This document shows, one piece after another, positions 59,879 to 64,000 of a DNA stretch of 64,000 bases. Both the position numbers and the translations under genes were made by a program. The notes beneath the pieces were generated by a model. The model did no database searches. It worked only from the letters and a program-made list of their open reading frames with translations, and was not told where the DNA came from. The stretch is from Hymenobacter lapidarius. GTDB lineage: Bacteria; Bacteroidota; Bacteroidia; Cytophagales; Hymenobacteraceae. Each line of letters begins with the position of its first letter. Within the stretch, counting starts at the first letter, position 1. The DNA is taken from NCBI RefSeq assembly GCF_001816145.1, contig NZ_MDZB01000142.1, forward strand, positions 62,001 through 126,000, read 5' to 3'.

Positions 59879-60493
59879 TCAGCGGCCGTTGAGCGAATAG
59901 GTCAGGTAGAGCTGAAAAGCTTCGTTGCGGGAGCGAGGCTGAACAACAACGGGGCCAAGGTCAATTTCTTTGCGCACGTTGGTAAACCCACCATTGTAGC
60001 GCAGGCCTATGCCCAAGCCCGCTTTGCGCTGATAACCGATGCCGGCCAAGTAGCCAACATCAAGGTCGTTGTACTGGTACTTCACGTCGGATGAGGTGCT
60101 TCCAATCTTCGACTTGGCCGCCAGCAAAATGCCTACTTGGGGGCCTGCTTCAAAAAACAGCCCGTTGGCGTTCACGTGGAAAGCCAATGGCACGTCCAGG
60201 TAGTGAAAACGGTCAATAGCGTAATCCATCGGATTGTTGCTATTGCGAGGCTGCTTGGTACCCTTTTGGGAGTACAGCAGCTCTGGCTGAAAGGCTACTA
60301 CATTGGTAATGCCGATGTTGGCAAATAGGCCCCCGTGAAAGCCAAACAGCTTTCCGTAGGTCGTGGCGTCGGCGCCTACCAAATCGGTAAGCGAAGCTCC
60401 AGCTTTTAAGCCCAGAGAAACGTCGCTGCCTTGTGCATGAGCCACGCCACGCAGGCCCAGCACCAGACAAATGGCGAGAAGGTTTTTTCTCAT
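59879..60493 (-). CDS. PorT-like outer-membrane beta-barrel protein
   Basis: A 204-aa protein with signal peptide MRKNLLAICLVLGLRGVAHA. It contains the PF13568-type pattern: SLGLKAGASLTDLVG, FQPELLYSQKGT, FHYLDVPLAFHV, FFEAGPQVGILL and GIGLRYNGGFTNV, with LYLTYSLNGR at the end. It is like the next gene and the one at 1274, forming the local family of small barrels. Role unknown. Confidence 0.85.
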   Translation of the reverse strand: MRKNLLAICLVLGLRGVAHAQGSDVSLGLKAGASLTDLVGADATTYGKLFGFHGGLFANIGITNVVAFQPELLYSQKGTKQPRNSNNPMDYAIDRFHYLDVPLAFHVNANGLFFEAGPQVGILLAAKSKIGSTSSDVKYQYNDLDVGYLAGIGYQRKAGLGIGLRYNGGFTNVRKEIDLGPVVVQPRSRNEAFQLYLTYSLNGR

Positions 60494-60581
60494 AATGGTG
60501 GGGAAATGGTTAGGTGCAAATCACCACGACTGCAGTCATGGCTTTGCTCAACGAACCCAACAGTACGCTTCGTATATGGCC

Positions 60582-60617
60582 AAAAAAAATGCTGGCCGCC
60601 CTGAGGCAGCCAGCATT
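60582..60617 (-). terminator. Intrinsic terminator for the 60637 barrel gene
   Basis: Stem aatgctggc (60588-60596) with gccagcatt (60609-60617) and an inner partly paired loop; on the minus strand a run of T follows (from the A run at 60582-60589). It lies 19 bases after that gene's stop. Confidence 0.8.
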
Positions 60618-60636
60618 GCTATTGCTTTTGAAGCAA

Positions 60637-61368
60637 CTATTTGCCCAGCGGCAGCAGGTAGCCCAGCTGCAGCGTGAAGGCGTTGTTGAACGCCTTGGGG
60701 TCGTCGTTGGTGTTCTTGGAGTCAATCAGCGAGTTGAAGCCTTGGGCGTAGCGCAGGCCCAGGCTCAGGCCGCCTTCGGTCTGGTAGCCAACGCCGGCCA
60801 CGCCGGCAATGTCAAACTGCGCCAGGTCGGACTTGTCCGAAGGTCCGCGCTTAACTCCGCTGTAGTCCTGGAAGCTGCCGTCGTTGTCCACTTTGGTCTT
60901 GGTGCCGTTCGCGTTTTTCGTCGTGGTTTGCTGCTTCACTTTCGAGCCGAACAGGTAGCTTACCTGGGGGCCCAGCTCAAAATACAGACCACCGGCGTTG
61001 ATTTTGGCCAAGATTGGCAAATCCAGGTAGTGCAGCACGCGCTGCTGCTCAACCTCAATTTCGCTGGTGCCAACCATCTGCGTCGACGTCACTTCGTAGC
61101 CTTTGCGGTTGTACAGCAGCTCCGGGGCGATGGAAAAGAAGCCGTCGCTGCTGATGGGGAAGCTCGTGCCAACACCGGCGTTATAACCCAGCTTAAACGA
61201 GCCCAGGTTATTGTTGAAGCCTTGGCCGGCAATTTGCGAAGCCTGGTCGCCGGAGAGGCTGGAGTAGGTAGCTCCCACTTTTACGCCGATACGGAGGCCG
61301 CCGGCATCCTGGGCTTTGGCAACAGAAACAGTTAGAAACGACAGGGCGAGAATTGCGATTTTCTTCAT
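60637..61368 (-). CDS. PorT-like outer-membrane beta-barrel protein
   Basis: A 243-aa protein with signal peptide MKKIAILALSFLTVSVAKA. The same strand order as the 59879 gene, with IGVKVGATYSSLSGDQ, FSIAPELLYNRKGYEV, LHYLDLPILAKINAG and LGPQVSYLF, ending LQLGYLLPLGK. An extra loop KQQTTTKNANGTKTKVDN is Lys/Thr/Asn-rich. Probably a paralogue of its neighbour, although each has its own terminator. Confidence 0.87.
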   Translation of the reverse strand: MKKIAILALSFLTVSVAKAQDAGGLRIGVKVGATYSSLSGDQASQIAGQGFNNNLGSFKLGYNAGVGTSFPISSDGFFSIAPELLYNRKGYEVTSTQMVGTSEIEVEQQRVLHYLDLPILAKINAGGLYFELGPQVSYLFGSKVKQQTTTKNANGTKTKVDNDGSFQDYSGVKRGPSDKSDLAQFDIAGVAGVGYQTEGGLSLGLRYAQGFNSLIDSKNTNDDPKAFNNAFTLQLGYLLPLGK

Positions 61369-61989
61369 GGGTGAGGGTGGTTATCGGTAATTAGGTGGAT
61401 TGATAAATGGGTGGGTAATGAGGCAATTGTAGTGGGACAGGGCCTTTAGATTTGGGCTACTTACCGTGGAAACGCTCCAGAGGTTACGGCCAAGGTGAAA
61501 TTTTGCCGAGCCAAAAGAGCCCCCCGGGAGGTTTTCAGCGCAGCAAAGGCCTCGGTAATAAGCCCAGCTACAGCCCGTTCGGCTGGGCCCGAGCCCGGCG
61601 GGGCGGTTGTTGAAAAAGACCCCTGCGCCAGGGCTTTTCCCGGTGCCCGGGCTCTCGCTGAACGGCGCCGGTAGCGGCTCAACGTTCCGGGAACCGTTTT
61701 ATTATCGCGGCACCCGGCGCGGCTTGGGGAGTCGTATCCAGCCGGCGTCGGTTTCAGTTTCCAAAGAAGGCCGCCGGATGGACAGCGCATCACTCAAAAA
61801 CGGCTCTAGCCCGGTTGGCCAGGCCAGGACTCAGGACGGATAGGCCGCGCAGCGCGGGGGGGAGCGGCTCAGTTTTACTCAATATTCCAAGCCTGATGCT
61901 CTGCTGCACTACAGGAATTAAATTCAAGGCAAGCACCTGTTGTTGGTACTCTTAAAGCGTAATTTTGCTCGTACTATCGAGCTGGTCCT
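61369..61989. other. 621-base intergenic region, unexplained
   Basis: No gene is supported. Open frames of 110 (61461-61793, minus) and 78 codons (61607-61843, plus) lack domain features. The middle part (61540-61860) is very GC-rich with local self-complements such as cccagc / gctggg around 61563-61586; it does not contain recognisable RNase P, tmRNA or SRP RNA signatures. The left 90 and right 120 bases are AT-richer, as expected for promoter regions of the flanking genes. Confidence 0.45.
61960..61967 (+). promoter_or_regulatory. Bacteroidota-type -7 element for the PagL-like gene
   Basis: TAATTTTG matches TAnnTTTG exactly, 22 bases before the ATG at 61990. A TTG at 61940-61942 lies 17 bases upstream, close to the 19-base ideal spacing for the -33 element. 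Confidence 0.55.
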
Positions 61990-63129
61990 ATGGGTGTATT
62001 TGTGCTGCCGAAGCTGTGTAGGGACGGCCTTTGTTTCTTATTGCTGGCCCTGGCGGCACTTCCCGCTGCCGCTCAGGCCGACTCGGTGAGTGCTGTGCGG
62101 CCCACCGCCCGCGGCCCTTTTATAGTGGGGGCCTACGCCCAGGGCAGCTTCGTGGTGGCCCACACGTACGCCATCCGGCATCTGGCCAATTCTCACCCCA
62201 CGGGCGTGGAGGTGAACCTGCAGCGCCAGACCACCGGCGCGGCCGACTGGCACGGCTGGTACCGATACCCACGGCTGGGCCTGGCCCTCACGTACTACAA
62301 TTTTCACAACCCCCAGTTGGGCCACGTGCTGGCGGCCAGCCCCTACATCAGCAAGTCGTTTTCGCGCGGGCCGCGGCACGATTTCAACTTCCGCTTGGGT
62401 GCCGGCCTGGCCTACCTCACCAACCCCTACGACCGCGACACCAACCACAAAAACAACATCGCCAGCTCGGCTTTTAACGCCACCCTGCAACTGCGGTTCG
62501 AGTACGACTACGCCCTCACGCCCCACCTCGGCCTGCTCATGGGCCTGGGCCTGAACCACTACTCCAACGGCGCCACCACCAAGCCCAACTTCGGCGCCAA
62601 CCTGCCCGCGCTGGTGCTGGGCCTCAATTACCACGAGCAGCGCAACGCCCCCCTGGCCAATGCCAACGCGCCCGCTCCGGCCGATGTGGGCCACAATTTT
62701 CTCAATTTCAGTGCCAGCCTCGGCTACAAGCAGCGCACCGAGAGCGACCTCAAAAAGTACGTTGTCAACTCGGTAACGGCCGCCGTGGGCCGCCGCATCA
62801 ACCGCAAATCCAACCTGCTGGCCGGCGTGGAAGGCTTTTACGACCGCAGCCTCAAAGCCACGCTGCAAGACACCACCCGCGCCGGCCTTCGGCAGCCCGA
62901 CGTGAAGAAGCTGGGCGCTTTTGTGGGCCACGAGTTGCTGTTTGGGCGGCTGGCCTTCGTCTCGCACCTGGGCTTCTACGTGTACGCCCCTTACAAATCG
63001 AGCACTTTCTACTACGAGCGTCTGGGCCTGAAATACCACGCTACCGACTTGCTTTTCGGTGCCGTGGACCTGAAAATTCACCGCGGCGCGGCCGATGTAA
63101 TTGAATTCAAGATTGGCGCGAAGCTGTAA
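61990..63129 (+). CDS. PagL-like lipid A deacylase (acyloxyacyl hydrolase family)
   Basis: A 379-aa outer-membrane protein with signal peptide ending ALPAAAQA. The barrel includes [17 protein letters not shown], and [19 protein letters not shown], which is the PagL His-x-Ser catalytic motif (H-Y-S-N-G) with following Asn/Gly residues. It would remove a 3-O acyl chain from lipid A. The C-terminal half (about residues 235-379) is a second strand-rich part, making it longer than Pseudomonas PagL, as in other Bacteroidota members. It overlaps the end of the convergent pyrD by 23 bases. Confidence 0.85.
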   Translation: MGVFVLPKLCRDGLCFLLLALAALPAAAQADSVSAVRPTARGPFIVGAYAQGSFVVAHTYAIRHLANSHPTGVEVNLQRQTTGAADWHGWYRYPRLGLALTYYNFHNPQLGHVLAASPYISKSFSRGPRHDFNFRLGAGLAYLTNPYDRDTNHKNNIASSAFNATLQLRFEYDYALTPHLGLLMGLGLNHYSNGATTKPNFGANLPALVLGLNYHEQRNAPLANANAPAPADVGHNFLNFSASLGYKQRTESDLKKYVVNSVTAAVGRRINRKSNLLAGVEGFYDRSLKATLQDTTRAGLRQPDVKKLGAFVGHELLFGRLAFVSHLGFYVYAPYKSSTFYYERLGLKYHATDLLFGAVDLKIHRGAADVIEFKIGAKL

Positions 63130-64000
63130 CCAGCGCCTTGTTTATCTGGCTCACCAGCGCCGGCCCTTCGTAAACGAAGCCGGTGTAAAGTTGCACCAGC
63201 GAGGCGCCCGCCGCTAGCTTTTCCAGCGCATCGGCCGCCGAATGGATGCCGCCGGAACCGATGATGGGCAACGTGCCGTGGCTGCGCTGGTGCAGGTAGC
63301 GAATGACCTCCGTGGCCCGCGCCCGCAGCGGCCGGCCGCTCAGCCCGCCCGCGCCCAGGGCCGCAACCTGGGCAGGGGAGGTTTGCAGGTTGTCGCGGCT
63401 GATGGTGGTATTGGTGGCTACCAGGCCGCTGAGCTGGGTTTCCTCGGCTATTTCCAGAATGTCGTCGAGCTGCGAGTCGGTCAGGTCGGGTGCTATTTTC
63501 AGCAGCAGCGGGCGCGGCTTGGGGCGGCGCTGGTTGCAGGCTTGCACCTGCTGGAGCAGGTCGATAAGGGGCTTTTTCTCCTGCAGCTGGCGCAGGTTGG
63601 GCGTGTTCGGCGATGATACGTTGACCACAAAGTAGTCCACCACGTCGGCCAGCGCTTCGAAGCAGGCCACGTAATCGGCCGCGGCTTCCTCGTTGGGCGT
63701 GTCCTTGTTCTTGCCAATGTTGCCGCCGATGATGAGCTGCCGGTTCTGGCGCCGCGCCAGCCGTGCTGCCACCACCGCGGCCCCGTCGTTGTTGAAACCC
63801 ATGCGGTTCACCAGGGCCTCGTCCTGCGGCAGCCGGAACAGGCGCGGTGGCGGGTTGCCGGGCTGCGGCCGGGGCGTCACCGTTCCAATCTCCACGAAGC
63901 CGAAGCCCAGCGTGGCCATCTCATCGGTAAGCACGGCGTTTTTATCAAACCCCGCCGCCATTCCCACCGGATTCGGGAATTTCAACCCAAAAACCTCCCG
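63107..64000 (-). CDS. pyrD: Class 2 dihydroorotate dehydrogenase (quinone), 5' end outside window
   Basis: Membrane-associated flavoenzyme of pyrimidine synthesis, oxidising dihydroorotate to orotate with quinone as acceptor. The visible part covers most of the FMN barrel: [61 protein letters not shown] (with the class 2 catalytic serine), KIAPDLTD, and the phosphate-binding [16 protein letters not shown]. The frame is open past base 64000 ([13 protein letters not shown]), so the ATG at 63985 is internal, and the N-terminal membrane helix lies outside. Confidence 0.95.
   Translation of the reverse strand, partial: REVFGLKFPNPVGMAAGFDKNAVLTDEMATLGFGFVEIGTVTPRPQPGNPPPRLFRLPQDEALVNRMGFNNDGAAVVAARLARRQNRQLIIGGNIGKNKDTPNEEAAADYVACFEALADVVDYFVVNVSSPNTPNLRQLQEKKPLIDLLQQVQACNQRRPKPRPLLLKIAPDLTDSQLDDILEIAEETQLSGLVATNTTISRDNLQTSPAQVAALGAGGLSGRPLRARATEVIRYLHQRSHGTLPIIGSGGIHSAADALEKLAAGASLVQLYTGFVYEGPALVSQINKALVTASRQS

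Noticed and set aside
61461-61843. Two overlapping short frames in the GC-rich gap
   Set aside because: Opposite-strand frames of similar quality with no domain features; typical chance frames in GC-rich DNA.

Overview
The window is a stretch of a high-G+C Bacteroidota chromosome, most likely Hymenobacter or a close Cytophagales relative. The evidence is a SusC/SusD pair, a GldB-type gliding lipoprotein, a type IX secretion C-terminal domain on a subtilase, FecR anti-sigma factors, several small PorT-like outer-membrane barrels, and a few TAnnTTTG-type promoter elements. Genes are on both strands in short operons. I see no rRNA, tRNA, CRISPR array, integrase, transposase or prophage gene.

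Layout. 1-5.2 kb: 3' end of an RNase E/G gene, an outer-membrane barrel, gldB, a GT4 glycosyltransferase and nth. 5.4-8.3 kb: an ECF sigma factor overlapping a 76-aa ORF, a small STAS-like protein and an MFS exporter. 8.3-14.4 kb: a minus-strand cluster with a Tat-exported PaoABC-type molybdenum aldehyde oxidoreductase, a MocA-like cytidylyltransferase and an HhH protein. 14.7-18.8 kb: two tandem secreted alpha/beta hydrolases, one lacking the nucleophilic serine, and a solitary HsdR-N nuclease-like protein. 19-26.4 kb: uvrA, a TspO-like membrane protein, tpiA, a DUF6150-type protein and an ABC transporter pair. 26.6-36.3 kb: a T9SS subtilase, prmA, an MG2/TonB-plug protein, an SGLT-type sugar symporter, an FAH-family enzyme and fructose-1,6-bisphosphatase. 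36.3-38 kb: a decayed ORF and an OprO/P porin.

38-49 kb is a polysaccharide utilisation locus on the minus strand, in the order ECF sigma, FecR, SusC (with an STN signalling domain), SusD, a PF10091/GH144-like glucanase and a GH3 beta-glucosidase. The GH144-like plus GH3 pair suggests a beta-1,2-glucan (sophorose-type) substrate. Glucose released by it could enter through a sugar symporter such as the one at 32.3 kb; this link is inference.

49-64 kb: a Gfo/Idh/MocA oxidoreductase, a secreted protein of 1844 aa with no family I recognise, plsY with a GTGA-overlapping secreted protein, a secreted protein interrupted by a probable frameshift, an M20 dipeptidase, two more barrels, a PagL-like lipid A deacylase, and pyrD cut by the window end.

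A family of about 90-120 bp perfect or near-perfect palindromes (eight full copies plus one half copy) occupies intergenic gaps throughout, including gaps inside the aldehyde oxidoreductase operon and the PUL. This repeat family and the 1844-aa protein are the main features not explained by ordinary annotation.
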